A program made the translations under genes and the position numbers. Under the pieces are notes generated by a model, which was given only the letters and a program-made list of their open reading frames with translations, was not told where the DNA came from and did no database searches. Of a stretch of 64,000 nt of DNA, positions 26,943 to 36,712 are shown one piece after another; the stretch's first letter is position 1, and the number at the start of each line of letters is the position of its first letter. This stretch comes from Panopea generosa (taxonomy: Eukaryota; Mollusca; Bivalvia; Adapedonta; Hiatellidae): positions 81,189,556 through 81,253,555 of the forward strand of contig CM055899.1 of NCBI GenBank assembly GCA_029582155.1. The letters run 5' to 3'.

Positions 26943-28317
26943 TTAATGTGTGCGATATTCAAAACGTTTGGTCTTTATAATATAATTTTGAACTGTCATG
27001 AAAATCGAGTTGTTGTCAATTAATGTGAGATTTTCATTACCATACAGAAGATCATTCAAGGAAGGATCATGTGGATAAGCTAATCTTATTTCAGTCATCA
27101 TTCTTTGTCTATATTGGTGAAATAGTCTGCACCTGAATAAGACAATTGGGACTTGCAACTATGTTTTTATTGAATAAATGTTGATTCAAGTTACTGCAAT
27201 TTGTACGAAGTCGTGTATGATATATTTGGGCAGTTCGGTTTCCTGTATAATAATGATTTGGAACCTTTTGTTTATTAGCATTGATATTTGATTTGAATAT
27301 ATTAAGGGAAGGCGACTCTCTTATGAGGTGAGGAAGAGAATTCCATTCACGCACAGAAGACGGTAAGAATGAGTTAAAATATAATTGAGTATTACATGAA
27401 AACGTCCTAAGGTCTTGTGCATTTCGAATGTTATAGCCAACAAGATTCCCAACATTTTCAGGTAAGAGTGAACATAGGTACGAAGGAGATAGTCCATTAT
27501 GCATTTTGTAATAAAGGATAAGTTTGTGTTTTTGTCTTCTTGTTTTTAAGGATTCCCAACAGGTCTCTTTGTACAGAGCTGATATAGAAACAAGTTTTGT
27601 TGCTCCCGTTACTATTCTTGCTGCTTCCAACTGAATATTTTCTATTTCATTAACTTCATACAAAGTGCAATTATCCCAGACAATGTTAGCATATTCTATA
27701 ATTGGACGTATAAAAGTAGTATATATAATCTCAAGTGATTTTCTATCTAATTGAAATTTTAAAAGTCGCATAATGTTTATTCTTTTCCATGCCTTTTCTT
27801 TTATGTATTGAATGTGTTCATGCCATGATCCATTATTTGAAAAAGTAAGGCCCAGATGTTTATGAGTAATAACTTCTTGTATAACAGTTTGATTCATAGA
27901 AATATTTGGATGTATCGGTTTGTTGATTTTACGGGTAATAACCATCGATTCTGTTTTATTTGGATTAAAATTAACAAGCCATTTATCAGCCCAGTTGTGA
28001 ATTTTTCTGAGATCAGAATTTAACATAGAAGCGGCAAGATCTGGTGATTCTACTATAATAAAAAGACTAGTATCATCAGCAAATAATTTTATGGATGAGC
28101 TTATATTTTCTACAATATCATTTATATAGACAAGGAACAACAGAGGCCCTAGGATAGATCCCTGGGGTACCCCGGCTTTCAAACTAGACATATCGGATAT
28201 ATAGCCGGATACGACAACACATTGATTACGATTTTCTAGGTAATTAGTTAACCATGATAGGAGAGTTCCTGTTATTCCAACAGCATTTAGTTTAACTTTA
28301 TTTAGGTCAAAAGGCTA
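26943..28317 (-). pseudogene. Non-LTR retrotransposon reverse transcriptase (Jockey/CR1-like), truncated and frameshifted
   Basis: The minus-strand frame carries GVPQGSILGPLLFLVYINDI and the catalytic FADDTSLF motif, then the thumb and the long C-terminal region typical of animal Jockey/CR1 reverse transcriptases (HLGLTFS, WDNCT, WNSLP). The open frame extends upstream of the first ATG (28191) to 28317, reading through GITGTLLSWLTNYLENR, before a stop at the position of motif A. The endonuclease and the first half of the RT domain are missing. Near 27109-27158 the frame shifts: the C-terminal segment LLYGNENLTL...TKRF continues in another frame to 26943. The protein would have copied element RNA into DNA at the target. 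As it stands, it is a 5'-truncated, inactive copy, which is usual for LINEs. Confidence 0.92.
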
Positions 28318-28451
28318 AATACATGTTTATAATAATAAAAAGCAGCTGTCAAATGATTTTTTGTTTGTTTTTCATAATGTTGGATATAGCTGATACGTCA
28401 GTGATATAATATATTGACTAGATCTATTTTATAGGAAATGTGCCTGTTTGT

Positions 28452-28498
28452 CTACATGTATATATATATATATAAATATATATACACTATACATGTAG
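28452..28498. repeat. Short inverted repeat around an AT microsatellite
   Basis: CTACATGTATA at 28452-28462 is the exact reverse complement of TATACATGTAG at 28488-28498, with an (AT)-rich loop. It could form a hairpin. No function is implied. Confidence 0.7.
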
Positions 28499-28582
28499 AT
28501 CATAGCGTCTTTTTTTCGTGAATTTTCACGAAGTATTAAGAAAGTTGCCGGCATAAAAGTTACCTGAAACAAAGACTTTTAT

Positions 28583-29593
28583 TAAACACCAGCTCAATTG
28601 ATATGGTTATTGCATTAGCAGCGTCTTGGATAGAGATCAGTTTTCAGAGACGTTCTCTAAACAAAGTTCATCTCTTCAATACCGCGTATGTCCACCACTG
28701 GAATCGATGCATGCTTTCCAACGACGCCTCATTGATGCGATATATGTGCTGTAAAATGCCTGGGAAATACCATTCCAGATTCTCACAAGTGCACGTGACA
28801 GGTCAGGTAACGTCTCCTCCAACACGTGTTCTACAGGCGACATATCCGGTGACATTACCGGCCAGGGCAACACATTCACATTGTTCTGGATCAAGAAGTC
28901 GGCGACGCGCGGGCCAGCGTTATCCTGTTGCAGCAAGGCGTTACGTTGCTGCACAAATGGAAGGACGTGAGGCCGTATGATTTCGTCACGGTATCTGATG
29001 CCTGTAAATGTGCCGTCCACAACCACAATAGCTGTTTTGCCACGGGATGAAATGCCACCCCACACCATGACACTACTTCCTCCGAATGGACGTCGTTTAA
29101 TCACACAACTGTCGTGGAAACGTTCACCAACACGACGGTACAGTCTAGAACGACCATCGCTGCTGTCGAGATGAAACCTGGACTCATCCGTGAAACGAAC
29201 ACGTGCCCAGTCCTGTTGCGTGAAGTGTATGTGTCGTCTACACCAGGCAAAACGTGCTGCACGATGACGTTGCTGGAGAACAGGACGTATGGCCGTACGC
29301 CTCGTTCAAGCAATCTATTACGTACCGTTCGGGGACTAATTACGTACTGTTCGGGGACTTATGCTGGTTTTGTGTCTTACAGGTATTAACACTATGCTTT
29401 TACACAGGTTTAAGCGAAAAACGTTTTTGCGATTGACTGTTGAAAAAAAAGAGAAAAAGAAGAGGTTGGCCAAACAGACAAACTACCCGTGCAACACATG
29501 CAGTGACCAGTGTAAATGACCAAGAGGGATACACAACTTACCTGTGTAAATACATGAACATTTTACACATGCACAGTTTCTTTTTTCCGCTGG
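28583..29593 (-). mobile_element. Tc1/mariner element, copy 1, missing one terminal repeat
   Basis: The right end (29571-29593) carries GCACAGTTTCTTTTTTCCGC followed by TGG, matching the terminal inverted repeat of copy 2 at 47576-48482. The left end shares sequence with copy 2 from about 28590 (AGCTCAATTGATATGGTTAT) but the left terminal repeat is absent, so the element is truncated there. The transposase lies on the minus strand inside. Without both ends the copy cannot be mobilised, even by a transposase supplied from elsewhere. Confidence 0.85.
28676..29340 (-). pseudogene. Tc1-family transposase, N-terminally deleted
   Basis: The continuous minus frame from about 29290 contains RFTDESRFHL (first catalytic Asp), then VMVWGGIS, LQQDNAGPR (second Asp) and SPDMSPVEHV (third acid, Glu), the DD34E layout of Tc1 transposases that cut and paste DNA at TA sites. 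The frame reads across 29104 without a methionine, so an internal start there would be misleading. At about 29290 it is frameshifted against the upstream piece VRNRLLERGVRPY, and the N-terminal helix-turn-helix DNA-binding half is gone, replaced by a short local duplication (GTTCGGGGACT twice at 29328-29358). A dozen residues present in copy 2 after the EHVL motif are deleted here. It is a pseudogene. Confidence 0.88.

Positions 29594-29632
<39 letters not shown>
29594..29632 (+). repeat. (TA)n(TG)n microsatellite
   Basis: TATATATATA is followed by about 14 TG repeats directly beside the terminal repeat of Tc1 copy 1, so the element probably inserted at a TA within or beside it. Confidence 0.9.
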
Positions 29633-29636
<4 letters not shown>

Positions 29637-30474
29637 ACTAGACTACGGCGAGTGCGTCTAGCTGCAATGCATACCATAGACACAATATCAAGGCCTCTGC
29701 CAAACCAATAAATTTGGTGTCGAGTATGACTTATATACTATGGAATTATATGCAACACATCTGGACAGGGTGGACAAATTTACATACATGAGCAGATAGC
29801 TTTAAATGAGTAAGATCCAGTTAAGGATTCATAACTACTCACATGCTATATAAAGGACAGATTTATAAACCCGTTGGATCATATAGATACAGTGAATTCA
29901 TATATATTTAATTTCATAAAGGGAGATAATTAAATTCACAACAACGGAATTTACGATTTTTTAGGATCTTTTTCAGATGCTCATTCACAATGCATGATAT
30001 ATATGGAGATAATTATTTGTGAAAAACCAATACATAAATGTACAGACCAGACTACGGCGAGTGCGCCTAGCTACAATGCAAACCATACCCACAATATCAA
30101 GGCCTCTGCCAAACCAATAAATTTGGTGTCGACCATGTCTTATATACTATGGAATTACATGCTACACATCTGGACAGGGTGGACAAATTTACATACATGA
30201 ACTGATAGCTTTAAATGAGTAGGATCCAGTTAAGGATTCATAACTACTCACATGCTATATTATGACAGATTTATAAACCCGTTTGATCATATAGATACAG
30301 TGAATTTCTATATATTTAATTTCACAAAGGGAGATAATTAAATTCACAACAACGGAATTTACGATTTTTTTGGATCTTTTTCAGATGGTCATTCACAATG
30401 CATGATATATATATATATATATATGAAGATGATTATTTGTGAATAACCAAGACATAAATGTACAGACCAGACTA

Positions 30475-30690
30475 CGGCGAGCACGCTTAGCTACAATGCA
30501 AACCATAAATATATATATATATCCATGTTTTTATCATCGTTATCGTTTGACATCTTAACATTATCATCATTGATATTTTCATTTTCATCCACTGAAGAAG
30601 GAATAATATATTTTCCGAAAGCGCTCGTTTTTTTTAAATAATATATATATGTGTGTGTGTGGTTTGCATTGTAGCTAGGCGCGCTCGCCT
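30475..30690. repeat. Inverted repeat, arms about 30 bp
   Basis: GGCGAGCACGCTTAGCTACA at 30477 onward is the imperfect reverse complement of TGTAGCTAGGCGCGCTCGCC at 30670-30689. The arms extend to GCAAACC/GGTTTGC. The 150-bp interior is AT-rich. The arms are copies of the head of the ~410-bp unit in opposite orientations. Confidence 0.8.
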
Positions 30691-30692
30691 AA

Positions 30693-30881
30693 TTATGCAG
30701 AACCATCGCTTTTGGTTATACCTAAAGGATAAAAGGTATTGAATCGTCTTATCCAATAAGTTTCACGATCTTTGCGTTGCTTGTCAGTCCAATCTTGATC
30801 ATGATCAAAGTGTAAAATTACATCGGCCAACGAATGCTCGTCACTATTGAAATGTTCAGAGACGGGCGAGCGAATGAACCT
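30693..30881 (-). pseudogene. Penelope-like element, C-terminal GIY-YIG nuclease fragment
   Basis: The minus frame from 30881 to the TAA at 30693-30695 reads VSEHFNSDEHSLADV, then KQRKDRETYWIRRFNTFYP and GITKSDG before the stop. This is the signature of the last part of the GIY-YIG endonuclease domain that ends Penelope-like retroelement proteins (HFN...HSL...R(E)xxWI..(L/F)xTxxPxGxN). The reverse transcriptase domain and the catalytic GIY and YIG strands are not present upstream, where the sequence runs into (TA)n. The element is a short terminal remnant. Confidence 0.65.
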
Positions 30882-31098
30882 ATATATATATATATATATA
30901 TAAGGCGCACATCTATAATCTATAATATATAATTATCTCCATATATATATATATATCATGCATTGTTAATATATATATTTATATATATAAAGGGAGATAA
31001 TTAAATTCACAACAACGGAATTTACGATTTTTGGGATCTTTTCAGATGCTCATTCACAATGCATGATATATATATATATATATATGGAGATAATTATT

Positions 31099-31100
<2 letters not shown>

Positions 31101-31154
<54 letters not shown>
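31101..31154 (+). repeat. (TA)n microsatellite
   Basis: A run of about 27 TA dinucleotides. Shorter TA runs are at 30402-30424, 30882-30902 and 31068-31085. The run truncates the reading frame of the lectin-like segment next to it. Confidence 0.95.
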
Positions 31155-31157
<3 letters not shown>

Positions 31158-31159
31158 CT

Positions 31160-31329
31160 TTGCCTGAAGCGAGCACGTTTCCTCCGATTTTGCACCACTC
31201 CATAGCATAAAGAAACGTTGATTCTCCACCGTGGAATACATAGTATAAATTAGTAAAACGGAAAATGCCGACCTGTGTATTAGCGAATTTCTTATAAATA
31301 AGATCAGCAACAAGGACGGAATCAGCCAT
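31160..31329 (-). pseudogene. Possible C-type-lectin-like exon fragment
   Basis: From the ATG at 31327-31329 the minus frame contains LYYVFHGGESTF, then AMEWCKIGGNVLAS. The pattern Tyr-Tyr-x-Phe...Trp-Cys-x3-Gly-Gly-x-Leu-Ala recalls the start of a C-type lectin domain, where a first Trp/Cys helix precedes a GGxLA motif. The frame then runs into the (TA)n microsatellite and codes only tyrosine-isoleucine repeats, so it is either a truncated exon or an exon whose donor was overrun. No signal peptide, calcium-binding motif or further lectin exon was found. The similarity is by eye only. Confidence 0.3.
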
Positions 31330-31621
31330 TGTCTTTGAATGGGAGTAAACACGTGCATAATTGTTTTATCATCATAGAGACTGTTTTTTAATTATTACTA
31401 TCAATACATTCATTAAAAGATATGTATGTATTTAATAATCATTTAAGGATAAGACGCACTATGATTGAAATTATCTCTATTTCGTTTTATGAATATATCA
31501 AAAAGTGAAATGAGTGATTTTGAGACGGCACCTTTTAATGTTCGGCCATGGGGGACTCTAAAAATAAGGAATAATGCTGAGATATATGTGCCAATAGGTA
31601 GATGTAACTAATAGATTATTT

Positions 31622-31790
31622 CTGAGGTCGTGGGTTCGAGTCCCGCTTGCTCCAAAAACTTTATGTGAGAAAGTTTGCTTGTGACGAAAGGACGGTAGGT
31701 CTTCCTCCACTAATGAAACTGGATATGTCATATATGGCCTGAAATGTGTTGACGTTAAACCACATTCAAAAATGTTTCTTGTACTTATTC
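31622..31790 (+). repeat. tRNA-headed SINE, family C, 5'-truncated
   Basis: The B box GTGGGTTCGAGTCCCGC and the following CTCCAAAAACTTTATGTGAG are shared with the full copy at 54379-54615. The tail ends with AACCACATTCAAAAATG. The A-box half is missing or degraded. Confidence 0.75.
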
Positions 31791-31799
31791 TTGTATACT

Positions 31800-33545
31800 G
31801 CCCAGGCTACGTCTGACATACACTTTATTGCTTCATTTCTGCTTGACCATTGTTTGTCCAGGTTTCAGTATTTGGAGTACTTTGATTTAATTCTGTGTTG
31901 TACATGTATTTTGTAAGATTATTTTGCCTACGGGTTAAAATAAGCTTATATAGAACAACATACGGGTGACACGGGTGAGTGACTACAATTAACTTATTGT
32001 TATGAACAAGCACGTGATGGCACTGACCAATGGGAGAGGTTTGATATTCACACAAATCGAAACCCCGTGGAAAGTGGAGTTAGAAAAATTCACTTTGGAC
32101 AGGACACTCGGCCAAAACACAGGTATTTATGATATTGTCTGCAAGTTTCACATTAACTTCTATTTTAGCGATATTGATATTCTCAGATAATACACAGGTT
32201 TAACATTATCATGGGTGTAACAATATCTTCTCTGGGTCTTCTCTCGGTCTTCCTTTTTTTCAAATTTGTCACATCACACCAGTGACTACATGAACATGTT
32301 GAGAGAAATATGTGATGTTCATATTCCTTAAACAGTATACCTCCAACCTAATATTATAGTTACAAGCGCATACCTGGATATTCACTTTTGTGAAGTAATA
32401 CATTTATTCAAGTAATTATATAGAAGTCCTATACAAGTTATTGATTTAATAAGTTAAGGACAACAAAAAACACAGTCCTGTTCATTTTTTCTCATGTTCA
32501 TGTATCAAATCCATGAAATGTAACAATTTGTCAAATGTTATTGTCTAAAACTTCATAGTTTATATAAAAAACGAGGGTTATACTTTAAAAATAAAACGCG
32601 GGAATGTTCATAAAAAATACAAATTGGTGTTTTAATTTGGTTTCTAGCGTTTTCGATAAAACAACTCGTATTCACTATTCTTTATTATATTATTAAGTGA
32701 CTGCCAGGGATCTGATTTTTATTGCATTTTTTGGCATTTTCATTTTTTGATTTTTCAGAAAAAAGTGTAGGCACGTGTCCACAGTGCCTATAGGAATTTA
32801 CGACACTGTATGACACTGACATATCAAAAAACATAATACTGATTTATGCCAATCAGTGACCTAATTAATAACATATATAGATAAGTCACTGGGCCTACAA
32901 TCTGGGAAAAATTCTTAAGAGTATCGCATTCGTCAATTTTAGTGGGAGAGTTCCACAAACTACAAAATCTTATTCAATATGTTTGAATTTTCCAATTTGA
33001 CATTTATATCTGTTATCCAAAAATGGATTAGAAATTATAACAATAAGTATTGAATACAACGTGAAATACGTGTGATGATAACAAAAATCAATAACAATTT
33101 TGGTAGGGTTTTTCTTTATATATATTAACCGGAGGTCATATTCATGCCGTTTGCTTTTGGTATTTTTGATAAAGTTGTCGAGCAATATACTTGTTTTACG
33201 AAGTGTTTTAAGTGTTATTAGTTAAAAGTACTGTTAAAAGCGCACGTTGTATGTATATAACTGAAATATACAACGCATGTATGATGACAAATGGTTCACA
33301 CCTGATATTTGCTATTTTAAAGTCGAAGAATCGTCTGACATGCCATGATCCCCCACCCCCACCCCCCGCGAGATACGAAAAGTGACATTTTTATTAAATG
33401 TTCAATATAATCACATAGTGCTTTACGTAGTGACTGAACAATAATAATAATAAAATCAATACACCTCTAAAAATGGCACAGAAGTACATGTCAGATTATC
33501 ATATTCTCAGAAAGCTGAAAATACAACCAAATATGAAATGTTTTC
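31800..33545. other. Unique AT-rich sequence, no gene recognised
   Basis: Short open frames occur on both strands (for example minus 31825-32055 and plus 32002-32190) but none shows a motif. No repeat or RNA gene is supported. Confidence 0.45.
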
Positions 33546-33552
33546 GATTGCA

Positions 33553-33598
33553 GATGCCTCCACAGGGGAAGAAAGAAGACGTCAACCAGCACCACAGA
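33553..33598 (+). other. Exon-like segment A, first copy
   Basis: CGATTGCAG precedes the 46-bp segment ATGCCTCCACAGGGGAAGAA to CACAGAT, which is followed by GTAAGTAC, a near-ideal 5' splice site. Upstream polypyrimidine is weaker here than in later copies. One frame (beginning with AT as the end of a split codon) is open through the segment. The next matching segment A lies 3.2 kb downstream because the intron has been filled by the dispersed repeat and the C-rich array. Confidence 0.6.
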
Positions 33599-33644
33599 TG
33601 TAAGTACAACTTTCTTTCTTATATTATAACGATTGTGTTTTTAT

Positions 33645-34150
33645 TTTTAGCTCATCTTTTTGAAAACAAAACAAAAGACTTATAGTCATGACCCTTGTGT
33701 CGGCGGCGGCAGCGGCGGCGCTGTCATTGTCGCCTTCGTCATCGTTGTTGTCGTCGTCTGCTGGTTAAAGTTTTATGTTTAACTCAGCCTTTTTTCTGTT
33801 TCTGAACAAACTACTCATGTAACGGTAAATTAACTTCATAAACACATTTATATCATGTTTTACAAACAATGTATATAAAACTAACTTACCTAAATTTACA
33901 TACTTTGGGCTCTAAAACCTTAAGTTAAAGTTTGTTGTTTAGCTCGGGTTTGGTTAAAGTTTTATGTTTAGCTCAATATTTTCTCTGTTTCTGAATAAAC
34001 TACTCATGGTTTGCTGACTAAACTTCATCAACATATTTATATTATTTTGTAGAAATAATGCATATAGCTAACTCACATAAATTTCTATACTTTGAGCTAT
34101 AAAACCTTAGGTTAAATAGGTTAAACATTTTTGTTTAGCTCACGTTTGAA
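33645..34150 (+). repeat. Dispersed TTAGCTC/GTCGTCG-type repeat
   Basis: TTTTTAGCTCATC, then CATGACCCTTGTGTCGGCGG and a run of GTCGTCG-like triplets, then TTAAAGTTTTATGTTTAACT. The last block recurs near 33955 with GTTTAGCTC. A similar order (TTAGCTCGCC, GCCATGACC, GTCGTCGGCGTCGTCGTC, GTTAAACTT) occurs at 51213-51310, so this is a dispersed family. Confidence 0.6.
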
Positions 34151-34239
34151 TTTTTTTTAAATCAATTTTATTTTTCAGTTATACTTTAAATTCTGTAAAC
34201 TGATCACCATCAACCTATTTAATGGACTTTCCTGCCCAA

Positions 34240-36140
34240 GCCCAACCAAGACCCCGCCATGCTGCCCTTATTTTTTCTTCTTTTTTGTTTAAATTGGTTT
34301 GAATTAAATCAAATACTCTGTCCCATTTCAGCTTTGTTACCGACCCAAAGACCCTCACCCCTACCCCCAAAAACACACACACCCCATCCCCGCCCGTTTT
34401 TTTTTTTAAAAAAAACATGTGTTTTGCATTAAATCAAATAATCTGCCCCATATCAATATTGTTACCGACCCAAACATCCTCATCCCTTCCCCCACCCCCA
34501 TCCTCTCCCATTTTTGTTTATTTTTTTTAAAATTTCTTTTGCATTTAATCAAACAGTTTGCCCCATTTCAACTATATTACCGACCCAAAGACCCTCACCC
34601 CTTCCCCTCAAACAAATACACCCCATCTCCGCCCTGTTTTTTTATTTATTTATTTATTTTTAAAATTTGTTTTGCACTAAATGATATATTCTGCCCCATT
34701 TCAACTTTGTTATCGACCTAAAGACTCTGACCCCTACCCCCCAAACACACCCCCATCTCCGCCCTGTTTTTTTTTTAAATTCTTTTGCATTAAATCAAAT
34801 ACTCTGCACCATTTCAACTTTGTTACCAACCCAAAGACCCCTAACACTACCCCCACCCCCTACACACACCCCATCCCTGCCCCTTTTTTTTAAAAATTTG
34901 TTTTGCATTTAATCAAATACTCTGCCCAATTTCAACTTTGTTAATGACCCAAAGACCCTCAACCCTACCCGTCCCACCCAACCCCCACCCCCCCCACACA
35001 CACAATATCACTACCTTTTTTTTATATTTTTTTAAATTTGTTTTGCATTAAATCAAGTACTCTGCCCCATGTCAACTTTGTTACCGACCCAAAGACCCTA
35101 ATCTTTTTTTTAATTTATTTTTTGTTTCAATTTGTTTTGCATTAAAGTAAACACTTTGCTCCATTTCAACTTGGTTACCGAACCAAAGACCCTCACCCCT
35201 ACATCCTACCCCCATCCCCCGCACACATACATACATACACCCATCACTGCCCTTTTTTTATTTTTATAGTTTTTGAATTTTATTCACATTTAATCAAATA
35301 CTCTGCTCAATTTCAACTTTGTTACCAACCCAAAAACTCTCAACCCTACCCCCAAACACACCCACCCATCCCAGCCCTTCCTTTTTTTATTTCTTTAATT
35401 CAACCCTATCCCCCCCCCCCCCTCCCACACACACACACACACCCCACACACACACTCACCATCCCCGGCCTTTTTGTTTATTTATTTTTTGTTTAAGTTT
35501 GTTTTGCATTAAATCAAACACTTTGCCCCATTTCAACTTTGTTACCGACCCAAAGACCCTCACCCCTACCCCCAAAACACACACACCCCAACCCCGTCCT
35601 TTTTTTTAAATTTATTTTTTGTTTAAATTTGTTTTGCATTAAATCAAATTCTCTGCCCTATAAACTTTGTAACCGACCAACGACCCCCCCCCCCCCCCCC
35701 CCCCCCCCCCCGTTTTTATTTTAAGTTTGTTTTTGTATTAAATCAGATATTCTGCCCCATTTCAACTTGTTTACCAACCCAAAGACCCCCACCCCATCTA
35801 TTTTGTTTTTTATTAATTTGTTCTTATTATTTGTATTAAATGAAATACTTAACCACATTTCAACCTTGTTACCGTCTCCAAGACCCTCACCCCTAATTTT
35901 GTTTTGTTTTAAATTAAATACATTGCCCCATTTCAACTTTGTTACTGACCCCAAGGACATCCCCTCCCCCATTTTTTTTCTTTTAAATTTTGTTTTGTTT
36001 TGAATTTAATACTATTTTGCCCGTTTGTTACCAACCCCAAGACCCACCACCCCCTCCAATTGATTTCTTAAAATTTTGTTCTGTATTGAAGTAGATACAC
36101 TGTCCTTTTTCAACTTTGTTACTAACCCCAAGACACTCTC
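34240..36140 (+). repeat. C-rich degenerate tandem array, about 16 copies
   Basis: Units of roughly 75-220 bp, mostly near 120, share TTTTGCATTAAATCAAATAC, CTGCCCCATTTCAACTTTGT and TACCGACCCAAAGACCCTCA, then a variable (C)n/(CA)n block and a T run. The strand is strongly pyrimidine-rich, and the minus strand has many closely spaced runs of three to five G. Homopolymer C runs near 35411 and 35685-35711 reach 10 and more than 20. The small proline-rich open frames here are by-products. The array sits in the long intron between exon-like segments at 33.55 and 36.68 kb. Confidence 0.9.
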
Positions 36141-36675
36141 TCCCTCCAACTTATTTTATTTAATTAAACTAAACAGTCCTGTTTATTAAACTTTGGCACA
36201 TACACCCCCACATTCACAACCAGATTTTGAAATTAAATTAAATACATTTCAGCTTAAGTACTAGCTAACTAGCCTTAGCCAGACATAGACATAGTGTATA
36301 TTCTGCCCTAACAGTCCTACTTGCACATACATGTATCTACTATTTTGCTAATATGAAAGATGGTTTCATTCATACAGATTTATCTGTTTTTCTGATGGTA
36401 CATTATAATATACTGTTCTGTGATCGAAAAGGCTAGAATTATTGAGTTAACGTTGTTCTTCGACATCTCTATTTTTCTGGTGATTTTTTTTTTTAAATAT
36501 GTTTTATTTTTTCAGTAATAGTATTAATTTTTTAAACTTATCACCATCAAGTTTAAAACATTTACTACACTGACTTTGACCTTCATAATAGATTTGGAAA
36601 AAAAATGAGTCTGCACCCGCTTGCAGTGCTCTTGTTAATCCTCGCTTGCGCCTTTTTTTTCTACACATGTCACAG

Positions 36676-36712
36676 AAGAAGAATAAAGAAGATGAAATCA
36701 ATCAACAAATAT
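36676..36712 (+). other. Exon-like segment B, first copy, with GT donor
   Basis: TTTTTTTCTACACATGTCACAG is a strong acceptor; the 37-bp segment AAGAAGAATAAAGAAGATGA to AACAAATAT follows, then GTAGGATG. Joined to segment A at 33553-33598, the AT of A plus the A of B gives one continuous frame. This copy keeps a GT at the donor position, unlike the internal copies in the array. Confidence 0.5.

Larger units (their letters stand above)
29633..31110 (+). repeat. Repeat of about 410 bp: two full and several partial copies
   Basis: The segment from GACTACGGCGAGTGCGTCTA (29639) to about 30025 is repeated almost exactly from 30052 to 30440. It includes the shared blocks AACCAATAAATTTGGTGTCG and CACAACAACGGAATTTACGA. 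A third start (30473-30506) and a fourth tail (30985-31110) are partial, and the head recurs inverted at 30661-30690. Repeats of this sort, with partial tandem and inverted copies next to a Penelope-like remnant, would fit the pseudo-LTRs of such elements, but that link is inferred. Confidence 0.85.

Noticed and set aside
30592..30620. Hammerhead ribozyme core (CTGAAGA, GGAA/TTCC stem, GAAA) next to the Penelope-like remnant
   Set aside because: The core and a four-base stem II are present with one extra base, but no partner strands for stems I and III with a cleavage site were found, and the orientation is opposite to the coding remnant. A covariance-model search would decide.
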